DNA of 64,000 bases. Source: Agreia pratensis. GTDB taxonomy: Bacteria; Actinomycetota; Actinomycetes; Actinomycetales; Microbacteriaceae. The DNA lies in the NCBI RefSeq assembly GCF_900177685.1, contig NZ_FXAY01000002.1, positions 124,001 through 188,000 of the forward strand, written 5' to 3'. The notes under the pieces were generated by a model. The model ran no database searches. It was given only the letters and a program-made list of their open reading frames with translations, and had not been told where the DNA came from. The position numbers were made by a program, and so were the translations under genes. This document shows positions 24,680 through 33,025 of the stretch, one piece after another (the stretch's first letter is position 1; the number at the start of each line of letters is the position of its first letter).

Positions 24680-25165
24680 ATGAGCTTCACGACGACATCA
24701 CCCCGCATGTCTTTCGGCACCGCCATCGCCACGGGGTTTCGCAAGTACGCCGACTTCAACGGTCGCGCCGGGGTCGCCGAGTTCTGGTGGTTCATCCTCT
24801 TCGTTGTATTGGTGAACTCCGGCACCCGGATCTTCGACATGATGCTGCCGGGTTTGCCCCAGTCGTTCGGTGGGGTGGGCCTGGTTCCCTACGGCACGGC
24901 CGAGGGGCCCATCTCGGCCCTGTGGACACTCGGAACGGTCGTTCCCGTGCTGGCCATCGCGGTGCGTCGGCTGCGCGACGGCGGCAACGCGTGGACCCAA
25001 CTCTTCTGGCTGCTCGTGCCGCTCTTCGGGCCGATCTGGACGGCCATTCGGCTGTGCGACCCGCCGACGCTGCCGGCCACGGTCGACGGCGAGCCGGTTC
25101 AGGCCCCGCCGGTGCCGGGTGCGCCGGTTCAGGATGCGCCCGTGCGAGACGCGCCCAGCGACTGA
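24680..25165 (+). CDS. DUF805 family membrane protein
   Basis: A 161-residue protein with the DUF805 opening (KYADFNGRAGVAEFWWFILFVVLVN: Asn-Gly-Arg-x-x-x-x-E-F/Y-W) and about three transmembrane segments (roughly 36-56, 80-100 and 110-130), with VRRLRDGGNAWTQLFWLLVPLFGPIW between the last two. The tail is Pro/Ala-rich and repeats PVPGAPVQDAPVRDAP. The family is widespread, and its role is unknown. ATG at 24680 is preferred to upstream starts because the conserved domain begins there and a -10 box precedes it. Confidence 0.85.
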   Translation: MSFTTTSPRMSFGTAIATGFRKYADFNGRAGVAEFWWFILFVVLVNSGTRIFDMMLPGLPQSFGGVGLVPYGTAEGPISALWTLGTVVPVLAIAVRRLRDGGNAWTQLFWLLVPLFGPIWTAIRLCDPPTLPATVDGEPVQAPPVPGAPVQDAPVRDAPSD

Positions 25166-25310
25166 CGCAGCGGCCGAGGCTCGACCTGAGCCACAAAACG
25201 CCCCTGATGGGGAACTGTTACAGGTCGTCACGACTTCGGTAGCCTCGACCGACGCTCACGGATCGGCATCGCATCGACGCGGATGAGAGGAGCGCATCAA
25301 GGGGACTTCT

Positions 25311-25937
25311 GTGGCGCACTCGCGTATTCGATCGTTCGTTTTCGGGCTGGCGCTCGCGGCGACCGTCTTCACGACGGTGTCGTGCGCATCCGGATCACCT
25401 GCCGGAGGTGTGGCTCAGGCGACCGACGTTGCCGAGAAGACGAGCGCGACGCCGACGCCGACGCCGAAGCCGGTGATCGTCGTGAAGAACGTCGATGTGG
25501 CGGAGCCCATCCCGTTCGGTGCCGTCTCTGTCGATGATGGCGCCCTCGATGTGGGGCAGACCGCGATCTCCACGAATGGGGCGAACGGCACGAAGGTCAC
25601 GACCTGGGCCGTGACGACCGTCGATGGTGTCGAGACCGGGCGCACTGTCGTATCGAGCGTGACGAGTGTCGCCCCGGTCGATCAGGTGACGTCGGTGGGC
25701 ACGAGGGTGCCGCCGCCTCCGCCGGCACCCGAGCCCGAAGCCGCTCCTGCCCCCGGGCCCGACAACGGAGGGTGCGACCCGAACTACTCGGGCCCGTGCG
25801 TTCCGATCGCGTCAGACGTGGACTGCGCGGGCGGGTCGGGCAACGGGCCCGCGTACGTCTCGGGGCCGGTGTACGTGGTCGGCTCCGACATCTACGATCT
25901 CGACCGAGACGGCGACGGGATCGCCTGCGACAAGTAG
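25311..25937 (+). CDS. Lipoprotein with G5 and excalibur domains
   Basis: A 208-residue protein, GTG start after AAGGGG. The signal ends with lipobox TVSC (Cys25). A Thr/Pro tether (TPTPTPKPVIVVK) leads to a G5 domain (about 50-120; VAEPIPFGAVSVDDGALDVGQ with the following VTTVDGVETGRTVVSS), known to bind cell-wall sugars or aid adhesion. A Pro-rich linker then leads to an excalibur calcium-binding motif at the C-terminus (DLDRDGDGIACD), with Cys pairs (GCDPNYSGPC, DCAGG). Likely surface-anchored and cell-wall-associated. The 145-base region before it holds two small hairpins near 25179-25212 and nothing else recognisable. Confidence 0.82.
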   Translation: MAHSRIRSFVFGLALAATVFTTVSCASGSPAGGVAQATDVAEKTSATPTPTPKPVIVVKNVDVAEPIPFGAVSVDDGALDVGQTAISTNGANGTKVTTWAVTTVDGVETGRTVVSSVTSVAPVDQVTSVGTRVPPPPPAPEPEAAPAPGPDNGGCDPNYSGPCVPIASDVDCAGGSGNGPAYVSGPVYVVGSDIYDLDRDGDGIACDK

Positions 25938-25947
25938 TGCGTGCCGG

Positions 25948-26442
25948 CTAGCGCCAGAAGCCTCGGTGGGGCTCGGCGGCCTGCTCCTCGAGGGCGGGGC
26001 CGGCGACCACGACGGTGCGCTGGCCGCGGGTCAGTACTTCTCGGCTCGGCAGATCGAGGGTCGGGTTCTGCGGGTCGTTGCCGGTGAGCGGAATGAGCGC
26101 CTGTTCGGGAAGCGCGTAGACCATGCGTCCGATCCCTGCCCAGTAGATGGCGCCGGAGCACATGGCGCAGGGCTCGCAGCTCGTATAGAGCGTGAAGCCG
26201 CGCAATTGCTCGAGGGAGTACTTCTTCGTGGCGAGGCGCACGAGGTTGGTCTCGGCGTGGCCCGTGACGTCGGAGTGGGTGACCACGGTGTTCTCCGCCT
26301 CGAGCACCTGGGTGCCGGTCTCGTCGGTGAGCACCGCTCCGAAGGGGTGGTTGCCGTGCTGCTTCGCCTCGATCGACACGAAGATCGCGCGGCGCAGGTG
26401 CGAGAGGTCTGACTCGGAGACGGTCGTCGAGAAGGTCGGCAT
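25948..26442 (-). CDS. Nucleoside/nucleobase deaminase (CDA-fold)
   Basis: A 164-residue zinc deaminase. HAE at 62-64 (His62 ligand, Glu64 proton shuttle) and SCEPCAMC (Cys89 and Cys92 ligands) define the cytidine deaminase fold; LYTSCEPCAMCSGAIYWAGIGRMVYAL resembles guanine deaminase (GuaD) and TadA-like enzymes. Length fits guanine or related base deaminase rather than tRNA-specific TadA, which usually has a basic N-terminus. ATG at 26442 follows TACATT by six bases (leaderless). It stands alone, between a convergent gene and a repeat. Confidence 0.83.
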   Translation of the reverse strand: MPTFSTTVSESDLSHLRRAIFVSIEAKQHGNHPFGAVLTDETGTQVLEAENTVVTHSDVTGHAETNLVRLATKKYSLEQLRGFTLYTSCEPCAMCSGAIYWAGIGRMVYALPEQALIPLTGNDPQNPTLDLPSREVLTRGQRTVVVAGPALEEQAAEPHRGFWR

Positions 26443-26448
26443 GAGATC

Positions 26449-26454
26449 AATGTA
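26449..26454 (-). promoter_or_regulatory. -10 hexamer TACATT, leaderless start of the deaminase gene
   Basis: On the minus strand TACATT ends six bases before the ATG at 26442. Confidence 0.5.
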
Positions 26455-26461
26455 TGGGATG

Positions 26462-26550
26462 CGATCTCGATACGCCCGGCTCGCTGGGCGAGCCGGGCTA
26501 CTCGATCAGCGCACCCCCGCGCTGGGCGAGGAACGAACCGACTCTCGAGA
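26462..26550. repeat. Intergenic repeat, CTCGATACG / CTACTCGATCAGCG family
   Basis: ATCTCGATACG is followed by a 10-bp hairpin (CCCGGCTCGC at 26475-26484 with its complement at 26488-26497) and CTACTCGATCAGCGC, then GAGGAACGAACCGACTCTCGAGA. Same family as at 832, 58881 and 60258. Lies between two minus-strand genes. Confidence 0.6.
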
Positions 26551-26554
26551 CCCG

Positions 26555-27580
26555 CTACTGCGCCACGTCGATGAGCACCTTGCCGACGACTCCCGACTCG
26601 ACCGCGTCGTGCGCTGCCGCCGTCTCGGAGAGCGTGAACCGCGTGATCGGCAGCCCCGTCTCGTCGCCGGCGCCCAGAACGCCCGCGGCCAGCGCCTCGG
26701 AGACCGAGGCGATCGCATCCTGTTTCTCGTCGTCTGTCACCGTGTAGGTGAGCAGAAAGCGCAGCCGCACGTTGCGGCCCATCGCCGCACCGATCGGCAG
26801 CGATGCTCGGTCGTCGCCGTCGGACGCGTAGCTCACGATCGTTCCGCCACGGGTGATGATCTTCTCGTCGAGTTCGATGTTCGCCTGCAGATTGACCTCG
26901 ACGATCGTGTCGACGCCCTTGGGAGCGAGCTTCTTGATGCCGGCGGCCACATCGTCGGTCTTGTAGTCGATGATGTGTTCGGCGCCGGCGCGGCGTGCGA
27001 GCTCGGCCTTCTCGTCGGAGGAGACGGTGGTGATGACGGTGGCGCCAGCCCAGGCGGCGAGTTGGATGGCCGCGTGCCCAACGGCTCCCGCGCCTCCCGA
27101 CACGAGGATGACGCGGCCCTCGAGCGAGCCAGGCGTAAGGCGCCCTGGCAGGTTCTCGTTGGCGGCGAGGGCCAGCGCCGCGGTCAGGGCCGGGATGCCG
27201 AGGCTCGCGCCGTCGTCGAAGGTCGCCCTCTCGGGCAGCGCGACGGCGTGAGAGGCGGGCAGCGTGACGAACTCCTGGGCGGTGCCGATGTTCGTGCCGA
27301 AGGCCACGTCCCACAGCCAGACGCGGTCGCCCACCGCGAACTGCGTCACGCCCTCGCCGACCGCATCGATGACGCCAGCGCCGTCTTGGTTCGGAACCTT
27401 CGGCTCGTCGAACTCGCCGCTTCCGGCTCCGGCGCCCGCGCGGGACTTCCAGTCGGTGGGGTTCACACCGGAGACGACGACCTGAACGCGCACCTCGCCC
27501 TTCTGCGGCTCGACCTTCTCGCGCTCGGTGAGAGCGAGAACGCTCGAATCTCCGGTGTGGGCGTAGGTGATTGCGCGCAT
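26555..27580 (-). CDS. NADPH:quinone reductase-like MDR oxidoreductase
   Basis: A 341-residue zinc-independent medium-chain dehydrogenase/reductase of the zeta-crystallin type. MRAITYAHTGDSSVL is the usual start (ATG at 27580); SGVNPTDWKSR, the NADPH-binding VSGGAGAVGHAAIQLAAWAGATVI and KLAPKGVDTIVEV are visible. No zinc-binding Cys cluster is present. It reduces quinones or enones with NADPH; the physiological substrate is unknown. Frames upstream of 27580 lack domain sequence. Single gene, followed by an intergenic repeat. Confidence 0.85.
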   Translation of the reverse strand: MRAITYAHTGDSSVLALTEREKVEPQKGEVRVQVVVSGVNPTDWKSRAGAGAGSGEFDEPKVPNQDGAGVIDAVGEGVTQFAVGDRVWLWDVAFGTNIGTAQEFVTLPASHAVALPERATFDDGASLGIPALTAALALAANENLPGRLTPGSLEGRVILVSGGAGAVGHAAIQLAAWAGATVITTVSSDEKAELARRAGAEHIIDYKTDDVAAGIKKLAPKGVDTIVEVNLQANIELDEKIITRGGTIVSYASDGDDRASLPIGAAMGRNVRLRFLLTYTVTDDEKQDAIASVSEALAAGVLGAGDETGLPITRFTLSETAAAHDAVESGVVGKVLIDVAQ

Positions 27581-27636
27581 GGTGTGCCTCTTCTCTGTCG
27601 TGTCGCCACAACGCAGGAGAAGCAGAGGTGGCATGT

Positions 27637-27670
27637 ACGAAAACCGCTCATCTGCGACGTTATTCCTGAA
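27637..27670 (-). repeat. Dispersed intergenic element, copy E
   Basis: On the minus strand TTCAGGA (27664-27670), 20 bases, TTTTCGT (27637-27643). Same spacing as copies A, B and C, in the opposite orientation relative to the window. It lies between two minus-strand genes. Confidence 0.55.
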
Positions 27671-27690
27671 AACGGGCGAGCAGTAGCCCT

Positions 27691-28509
27691 TTACGGGGTG
27701 GGCGTCAGGGTCCAGCTGCCGTTCGTCGATACCGCGACGATGCCCGGCACATCCGCGTCGAGCGTCTCGACCAGCGCGTCGTCGTTGCCGAAGATCTTGG
27801 TGTGGCCCGAGAGCGGAAAGACGCGCAGGAACAGCGAGTCCGCGCCATCGAGAGGCGTGTAGTCGACGGCGATGTGGCTCGCCGAGTCAGAGAAGTTCAG
27901 CACGCGCGGTCCCGAGCCCGACTGGGTGCCGCTCACGGTGGGGTAGTCGCCCGAGGTGGTGATCTTCAGATTCCACGACCCGGTCGCCTTGACCGTGATG
28001 CCCTGCGAGGGCGAGTCGTCGTCGAGCACCGCGTTCAGGTACGAGGCTGTCAATGGCGCCTGAGATGTGCCGAGCGGATTCTTGCGGGTCGGGGCGCTCA
28101 CGACGACCTCGCCCGTGCACGCCGAGCAGTCGAGATCGACGACCACCATGAGGGCGGGGTCGAGTTCGAAGTTCACGATCGCCGATCCCGAGCCGGAGAG
28201 GCTGGCGGGCGCGCCGTCGGCGACGGTTCCGGCCGAGAGCGTCGCGTCGAAGTCGGAGGGGTCGAAGGTGGGCGCGGGCGTCGAGCCGGCAGGGGGCGGC
28301 GAAACGGGAGGGGGAGTCGGGGAGGGCCTGTTGCCGGTGCGCTTGGGCGCGGGTGTGATCTCCGGTGAGGGGCGGCCTCCGTCGCGCATGCCGATGGCCA
28401 CGTCGCGAACGGTGTTCACGCATCCGGTCAACGACAGAAGCGAGACGAGCACCACGGCCGCAAGGGTGGTCGCGGTTCGACGGTTTCGGATGCGCGAGGG
28501 CTGGGTCAC
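27691..28509 (-). CDS. Lipoprotein of unknown function
   Basis: A 272-residue protein (GTG start at 28509). Lipoprotein signal with RNRR, hydrophobic 14-27 and lipobox LTGC (Cys30). Residues 45-80 are a Pro-rich tether (PSPTPPPVSPPPAGSTP). The remaining domain alternates strands and turns, with repeated patterns such as GSAIVNFELDPALMVVVDLDCSACTGEV and NGSWTLTPTP, and a Cys pair in CSAC; a beta-sandwich fold is likely. TGSWNLKITTSGDYPTVSG and TNGSWTLTPTP may be an internal duplication. No family recognised. Confidence 0.65.
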   Translation of the reverse strand: MTQPSRIRNRRTATTLAAVVLVSLLSLTGCVNTVRDVAIGMRDGGRPSPEITPAPKRTGNRPSPTPPPVSPPPAGSTPAPTFDPSDFDATLSAGTVADGAPASLSGSGSAIVNFELDPALMVVVDLDCSACTGEVVVSAPTRKNPLGTSQAPLTASYLNAVLDDDSPSQGITVKATGSWNLKITTSGDYPTVSGTQSGSGPRVLNFSDSASHIAVDYTPLDGADSLFLRVFPLSGHTKIFGNDDALVETLDADVPGIVAVSTNGSWTLTPTP

Positions 28510-28580
28510 GGTTCGAGTCTCGCACGGCGGCCGACGGTGACGCAGGCCCTCGACTCGGCAGCGCCGTGTATCGAGACCCG

Positions 28581-29615
28581 TCAGCGGCGGGCTATCGTCG
28601 ATCCCCTGATGACCAGTCGGCCCGGGAGGTGCTCGACGCCGGGAGCCACCGCCGTGCCGTCGATGGCGTCGAAGATGCGGGTCGCGGCCATGCGCCCGAG
28701 CTGCTGCAGATTGGCGTCGATGCTCGTGAGCTCGGGCCGCGAGTTCGTCGCCAGGATCTCCCAGTTGTCGAAGCTCACCACGGCAACGTCGTGCGGAACC
28801 TCTCGTCCGAGATCACGCATCGTGTCGAGCACGCCCCGCGCGATCTGGTCGGAGCCGGCGACGACACCGTCTATGTCGGGAAACTGCCGGAAGAGCATCG
28901 CCGACGCGTCGCGACCCCAGTGCTCCGACCATTCCGAGAACATGGGGCGCCCCACGAGCTCGAGGCCGGCGTCGCCCAGCGCATCCATGACCCCGTCGGC
29001 GCGGTCCTGGGCGGCGGCATAGACGGCCTCGCCCGTGATCATCGCGATCTTCGAACGACCGCACGCGACGAGATGCTCGACCGCGAGGCGGCCGCCCGCC
29101 CTGTTGTCCGGAGTGATCGACACGTCGGTGGGGTCTTCGCTCGGGGCATAGGCGTAGACCACGGGAACGGGGATGTTGTGCCCGAGCGACGGGCGCGGGT
29201 CTGTCGAGCGACCCACCACGATGATGCCGTCGACTCGTCGCGTGAGCAGCGCATTGAGGTGATGCTGCTCGCGAATCGCGTCGCCGCGGGCGTCGCAGAG
29301 GAAGACATTGACCTGGCCTGCGCCGAAGGCGTCTTCGGCACCCATGAGAATGGGGATCACGAAGCGACCCTCGAGGTCGCTCGTGAGCAGGCCGACCGTT
29401 CCCGTTCGACCGTTGATCAGGCTGCGCGCCAATTCATTCGGCGTGAACGAGATCTTCTTCGCCGCTTCGAGCACGCGTTGGCGCGTCGCTGCCGCAACCT
29501 CGCCGCGACCGTTGATGGCCTTCGATGCGGTCGCAAGAGACACGCCGGCAATCTTCGCCACATCGCTGAGCGTGGCAGCGCGGCCCCCCGCTGTGCCCGT
29601 TCTGTTGTCTGACAT
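28581..29615 (-). CDS. LacI-family repressor of the arabinoside operon
   Basis: A 344-residue repressor. ATG at 29615 is preferred because AAAGAGG precedes it. The HTH is near residues 14-38 (ATLSDVAKIAGVSLATASKAI) and the effector-binding domain follows. It is divergent from the ABC importer and GH127 genes at 29778-35017, whose control region contains CGAAA-N4-TTTCG palindromes that are good candidate sites. Induction by arabinose or a small arabinoside is inferred. Confidence 0.88.
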   Translation of the reverse strand: MSDNRTGTAGGRAATLSDVAKIAGVSLATASKAINGRGEVAAATRQRVLEAAKKISFTPNELARSLINGRTGTVGLLTSDLEGRFVIPILMGAEDAFGAGQVNVFLCDARGDAIREQHHLNALLTRRVDGIIVVGRSTDPRPSLGHNIPVPVVYAYAPSEDPTDVSITPDNRAGGRLAVEHLVACGRSKIAMITGEAVYAAAQDRADGVMDALGDAGLELVGRPMFSEWSEHWGRDASAMLFRQFPDIDGVVAGSDQIARGVLDTMRDLGREVPHDVAVVSFDNWEILATNSRPELTSIDANLQQLGRMAATRIFDAIDGTAVAPGVEHLPGRLVIRGSTIARR

Positions 29616-29656
29616 GCGCACCTCTTTCGTGAAGAAAAGGCTACAGGAGAACGCAC

Positions 29657-29686
29657 TTGACGTCGCCACAGACCACGCGATAGCCT
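29657..29686 (+). promoter_or_regulatory. Promoter of the arabinoside operon
   Basis: TTGACG (29657-29662), 18-base spacer, TAGCCT (29681-29686). Transcription would start near 29693, inside the operator-like palindrome at 29689-29702. Confidence 0.55.
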
Positions 29687-29688
29687 GC

Positions 29689-29711
29689 CGAAAGGCGTTT
29701 CGAAGCTTTCG
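29689..29711. promoter_or_regulatory. Overlapping operator-like palindromes
   Basis: CGAAAGGCGTTTCG (29689-29702) and CGAAGCTTTCG (29701-29711) share a TCG and cover the predicted transcription start of the arabinoside operon. CG-flanked palindromes of this size suit a LacI-family repressor; the divergent LacI gene is the obvious candidate. Confidence 0.55.
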
Positions 29712-29777
29712 GCTTCTACCCCGATCTGAAGGACCTCGTATGGTCCGCTCAACGACGAGTCATAAGGAGAATCACAG

Positions 29778-31073
29778 ATGATCACCACAGCAGGTAATCG
29801 CTTGCGTCGGGCGGGGGGCGTGCTGCTCGCCGGCGCACTCATCGCGGGCCTCGCCGCGTGCTCCGGTGGCGGAACCGCCGCCAATCCCGCTGCCAGCGCC
29901 GGTCCTGAAGGAACCGACGACGGAAGCGAACTCACCCTCTGGACCCGCGCGCCGCTCGAGAAGCAGGCCAATCTGCTGGTCGACGCGTACAACGCGAGCC
30001 ACAAGAACCAGGTCAAGCTCACCGTCGTTCCGAACGACGACTATGTGGCGAAAGTCGGCGCAGCAGCCGGTTCCGGCAGCCTCCCCGACCTCTTCGCCGC
30101 CGACATCGTCTACGTGCCGAACTGGGTCGAGCAGGGCCTGTTCCAGGACATCAGCTCGAACATCGACGGCCTCGACTTCAAGGACAGCATCAACAAGGGC
30201 CACCTCGCAGCCGGAACCGTCGACGGCAAAGAGCACGTGCTGCCCTTCGTGCTCGACCTGTCGATGATGTTCTGGAACAAGGAGCTCTACAAGGAGGCGG
30301 GCCTCGACCCCGAGAAGGGGCCGACGACCCTCAAGGAGTTCGCCGACCAGGCCAAGGCCGTGCAGGCTCTGAACAAGCCCGACACCTATGGAACCGCCAC
30401 CGGCCTCAACTGCGGCGGCTGCCTCGTCTTCACCTGGTTCCCCAGCGTGTGGGCATCCGGCGACGACGTGATGAACGCCGACGGCACCGAATCGCTGCTC
30501 GCCGATAAGAACGCGAAAGACGTCTTCGCCACCTGGGCCGACCTGTGGGGTTCGGGAGCCGTGCTTCCCTCCTCGAAAGACGAGGCCGGCCCCACCTGGA
30601 CCGCCGGATTCACCGAGGGCAAGGTCGGCGTGATGCCGTACCCGGCCACGCTGCTCTCCTCCACCCCGTTCGACGTCGGCGTGGCCGGCATCCCGGGCCC
30701 GGATGGCGGAGCCTCGACGTTCGTCGGTGGAGACGGCATCGGCATCTCGAAGGACTCGAAGAAGTCGCCCCAGGCGTGGAACTTCCTCAACTGGCTGATG
30801 TCGAAAGACGCGCAGGTAGAGGTGCTCGCGAAGGACAGCGACGTCGTGTCGCGCAGCGATCTGTCGAGCAACCAGTACTCCGACAAGGACCCACGCCTGG
30901 TCACGATCAATGAGGTCGCGGCCAAGGGTGACACCCCCGTGTCGAAGAACTTCCAGGAGGCGTTCAACTCTCCGACCGGCCCGTGGCTCCAGCTCGTGCG
31001 CAACGAGGTGCTCGACGGCAGCGACTCGGTCGACGCCGACAACAAGGCGATCACCGACGTGCTGTCGCAGTAG
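29778..31073 (+). CDS. Sugar ABC transporter solute-binding lipoprotein
   Basis: A 431-residue CUT1 binding protein. ATG follows AAGGAG. The lipoprotein signal ends with lipobox LAAC (Cys28) and a Ser/Gly/Ala tether. ELTLWTRAPLEKQANLLVDAYN opens the binding domain, and LPFVLDLSMMFWNKELYKEAGLD is typical for the family. It would bind an arabinose-containing oligosaccharide, judged from the downstream GH127 gene. First gene of the operon binding protein, permease, permease, GH127. Confidence 0.9.
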   Translation: MITTAGNRLRRAGGVLLAGALIAGLAACSGGGTAANPAASAGPEGTDDGSELTLWTRAPLEKQANLLVDAYNASHKNQVKLTVVPNDDYVAKVGAAAGSGSLPDLFAADIVYVPNWVEQGLFQDISSNIDGLDFKDSINKGHLAAGTVDGKEHVLPFVLDLSMMFWNKELYKEAGLDPEKGPTTLKEFADQAKAVQALNKPDTYGTATGLNCGGCLVFTWFPSVWASGDDVMNADGTESLLADKNAKDVFATWADLWGSGAVLPSSKDEAGPTWTAGFTEGKVGVMPYPATLLSSTPFDVGVAGIPGPDGGASTFVGGDGIGISKDSKKSPQAWNFLNWLMSKDAQVEVLAKDSDVVSRSDLSSNQYSDKDPRLVTINEVAAKGDTPVSKNFQEAFNSPTGPWLQLVRNEVLDGSDSVDADNKAITDVLSQ

Positions 31074-31101
31074 AGCCCGGCACCAGTAGTCGCATCACCC
31101 C

Positions 31102-31129
31102 GGGGCGGGCGCCGAGAGGAGCCCGCCCC
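31102..31129 (+). terminator. Intercistronic stem-loop between binding protein and permease genes
   Basis: A perfect 9-bp GC stem (GGGGCGGGC, 31102-31110, with its complement at 31121-31129) and a 10-base loop, 28 bases after the binding-protein stop. Same placement as the hairpins at 8337 and 53097 although the sequences differ, so it probably serves message stability and lower permease expression rather than full termination. Confidence 0.6.
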
Positions 31130-31166
31130 CCATCTCGAACGTGTCATTCCAGCGAAAGGCTCCTTC

Positions 31167-32108
31167 ATGAGCACCACCGTCACCCCGGCATCGCCGCCGG
31201 TCGCGACGACCCGCACCGGTCGTGCGCCAGGCCGTCGTCGCATGCGACGCTCGGGCAACGCCGTCACCGGCTGGCTGTTCGCGCTTCCGACGGCGCTCTT
31301 CGTCGTGCTCCTCTTTCTCGTGCCTCTCGTGCTGGTCTTTCAGATGGCCGGTTCGAACTGGCCGCTGCTCGGGGGCAATCAGGGCATCAACTTTCCCGAG
31401 AACTTTCCGAAGGCCCTCGACAACCGCTTCTTCATGGATTCGGTGGTCTTCACTCTGAAGTACACCGTGCTGGCCACCGTGCTGCTCATCGGCCTCGGCC
31501 TCGGCCTGGCGCTGCTGGTGCAGGAGTCCAGCCGGTGGAAGGGCTTTCTGCGCACCGCCTTCCTGGTTCCCTCGGCTCTCGGGCTGGCCTCGGCATCCCT
31601 TCTCTTCTACGTTCTCTACTCGCCCATCGCCGGCCCGTTCGCCGCGCTCACCAAGCAGTGGGGCTTCACCTTCCTGGGCACCCCGGATGCCGCGCTCTGG
31701 TCGACCCTGTTCTTGATCGTCTGGCGATTCGCCGGCTTCTACATGCTGTTGATGCTGGTGGGGCTGCAAGGCATTCCCGAGGATGTCTACGAGGCCGCTC
31801 GTATCGACGGCGGATCGCGCTGGCAGATCTTCCGCGACATCACGATTCCCCTGCTCAAGCCCACCCTCGCCCTCACGACGGTGATGTGCGTCACCGGATC
31901 GCTGCTCGCGTTCGAGCAGTTCTACATCCTCACCAAGGGAGGCCCCGACAACAGCACCATCACCGTCGTGCAACTGATCTACAACGTGGCCTTCCAGGGG
32001 CCGAACAACCTCGGTGTCGCCGGGGCGCTCTCGGTCATCGTGCTGGCCGCCCTCGTCATCATCAACATCGTGCAGATCCGCGCGTTCAGCAAGAAAGCCG
32101 AGGACTGA
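31167..32108 (+). CDS. Sugar ABC transporter permease (first subunit)
   Basis: A 313-residue protein with six transmembrane segments after a 30-residue basic N-terminus. The ATPase-docking EAA loop is VYEAARIDGGSRWQIFRDITI, followed by PLLKP. AAAGG precedes the ATG. It pairs with the permease that starts four bases after its stop. No ATPase is encoded nearby; a shared MsiK-like ATPase is expected. Confidence 0.9.
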   Translation: MSTTVTPASPPVATTRTGRAPGRRRMRRSGNAVTGWLFALPTALFVVLLFLVPLVLVFQMAGSNWPLLGGNQGINFPENFPKALDNRFFMDSVVFTLKYTVLATVLLIGLGLGLALLVQESSRWKGFLRTAFLVPSALGLASASLLFYVLYSPIAGPFAALTKQWGFTFLGTPDAALWSTLFLIVWRFAGFYMLLMLVGLQGIPEDVYEAARIDGGSRWQIFRDITIPLLKPTLALTTVMCVTGSLLAFEQFYILTKGGPDNSTITVVQLIYNVAFQGPNNLGVAGALSVIVLAALVIINIVQIRAFSKKAED

Positions 32109-32111
32109 TTC

Positions 32112-33023
32112 GTGACCGCTCTCATCGAACCGCCCACCACCGTCGCGGCGGGCCGCCCGACCGAGCCGCCCCGCGGGGGCCGCAAGGCCCCGCGCACGAC
32201 GAGCCTCGGGGGACTCGCCATCCAGATGCCGTTCTGGGTGCTGACCGCCGCGCTGGCCGTGATCTTTCTCTACCCGCTGGTGTGGACCGCGATCTCATCG
32301 GTCGCACCGCTCGCGGGCACGAACCAGACCGACGGCTGGGGGCTCGGCAACTACATCACGCTCGCGAACTATCAAGACGGCATTCTGCAGTACATCGGCA
32401 ACTCGGTGTTCGTGTCGCTGCTGACCGTCGTGCTCACGCTCGTGATCTCGCTGCTCGGGGGATATGCGTTCGCGAGATTCAACTTCCGCGGCAAGAACGC
32501 GCTGTTCCTCGCGACGATCGCGATCCTCATGGTGCCCTATGCCACGCTGCTCATCCCTCTCTACGTCCTGCTCAATATGGTGGGGCTGTCGAACTCCCTC
32601 GTGGGCGTGGCACTGGTGCTCACGATGTTCCAGCTGCCGTTCTCGACCTTCATGATGCGCATCGCCTTCGAATCGATCCCGAGAGAACTCGATGAAGCGG
32701 CGATGGTCGATGGCTGCAACTCCTGGACCGTTCTGTGGAAGGTGCTCGTTCCGGCCGTGAAGCCCGGACTCATCACGGTAGGGCTGTTCGCCTTTCTCGC
32801 GGCGTGGAACGACTTCATGGCGCCGCTCATCCTGATCAACGACTCGACCAAGATGACCCTGCCGCTCGCCGTCTCCAATCTGCGCGGGCAGGTTCAGGGC
32901 GTCGTCGACTATGGCGCGACCGAGGCCGGCGTCGTCGTTCTGGCCCTCCCGTGCATCCTGCTCTTTCTCATACTTCAACGTCACTACGTGCGCGGCTTTA
33001 TGTCCGGCGCCTTCAAGGGGTAA
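32112..33023 (+). CDS. Sugar ABC transporter permease (second subunit)
   Basis: A 303-residue permease (GTG start) with an N-terminal Pro/Arg-rich tail of about 35 residues, six transmembrane segments and the EAA loop ELDEAAMVDGCNSWTVLWKV. It ends with the CUT1-typical YVRGFMSGAFKG. With its partner it would move the arabinoside bound by the lipoprotein encoded upstream. The GH127 gene starts two bases after its stop. Confidence 0.9.
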   Translation: MTALIEPPTTVAAGRPTEPPRGGRKAPRTTSLGGLAIQMPFWVLTAALAVIFLYPLVWTAISSVAPLAGTNQTDGWGLGNYITLANYQDGILQYIGNSVFVSLLTVVLTLVISLLGGYAFARFNFRGKNALFLATIAILMVPYATLLIPLYVLLNMVGLSNSLVGVALVLTMFQLPFSTFMMRIAFESIPRELDEAAMVDGCNSWTVLWKVLVPAVKPGLITVGLFAFLAAWNDFMAPLILINDSTKMTLPLAVSNLRGQVQGVVDYGATEAGVVVLALPCILLFLILQRHYVRGFMSGAFKG

Positions 33024-33025
33024 TC

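Noticed and set aside
25179-25212. Two small hairpins (GGCTC/GAGCC and CCCC/GGGG) as a riboswitch before the G5 lipoprotein
   Set aside because: Stems are only four to five pairs and no known aptamer consensus is recognisable; at most a weak terminator of the DUF805 gene.
32735-33025. N-terminal extension of the GH127 protein by 97 residues
   Set aside because: It would lie entirely inside the permease gene; the GH127 domain begins right after the ATG at 33026, which has a ribosome site.
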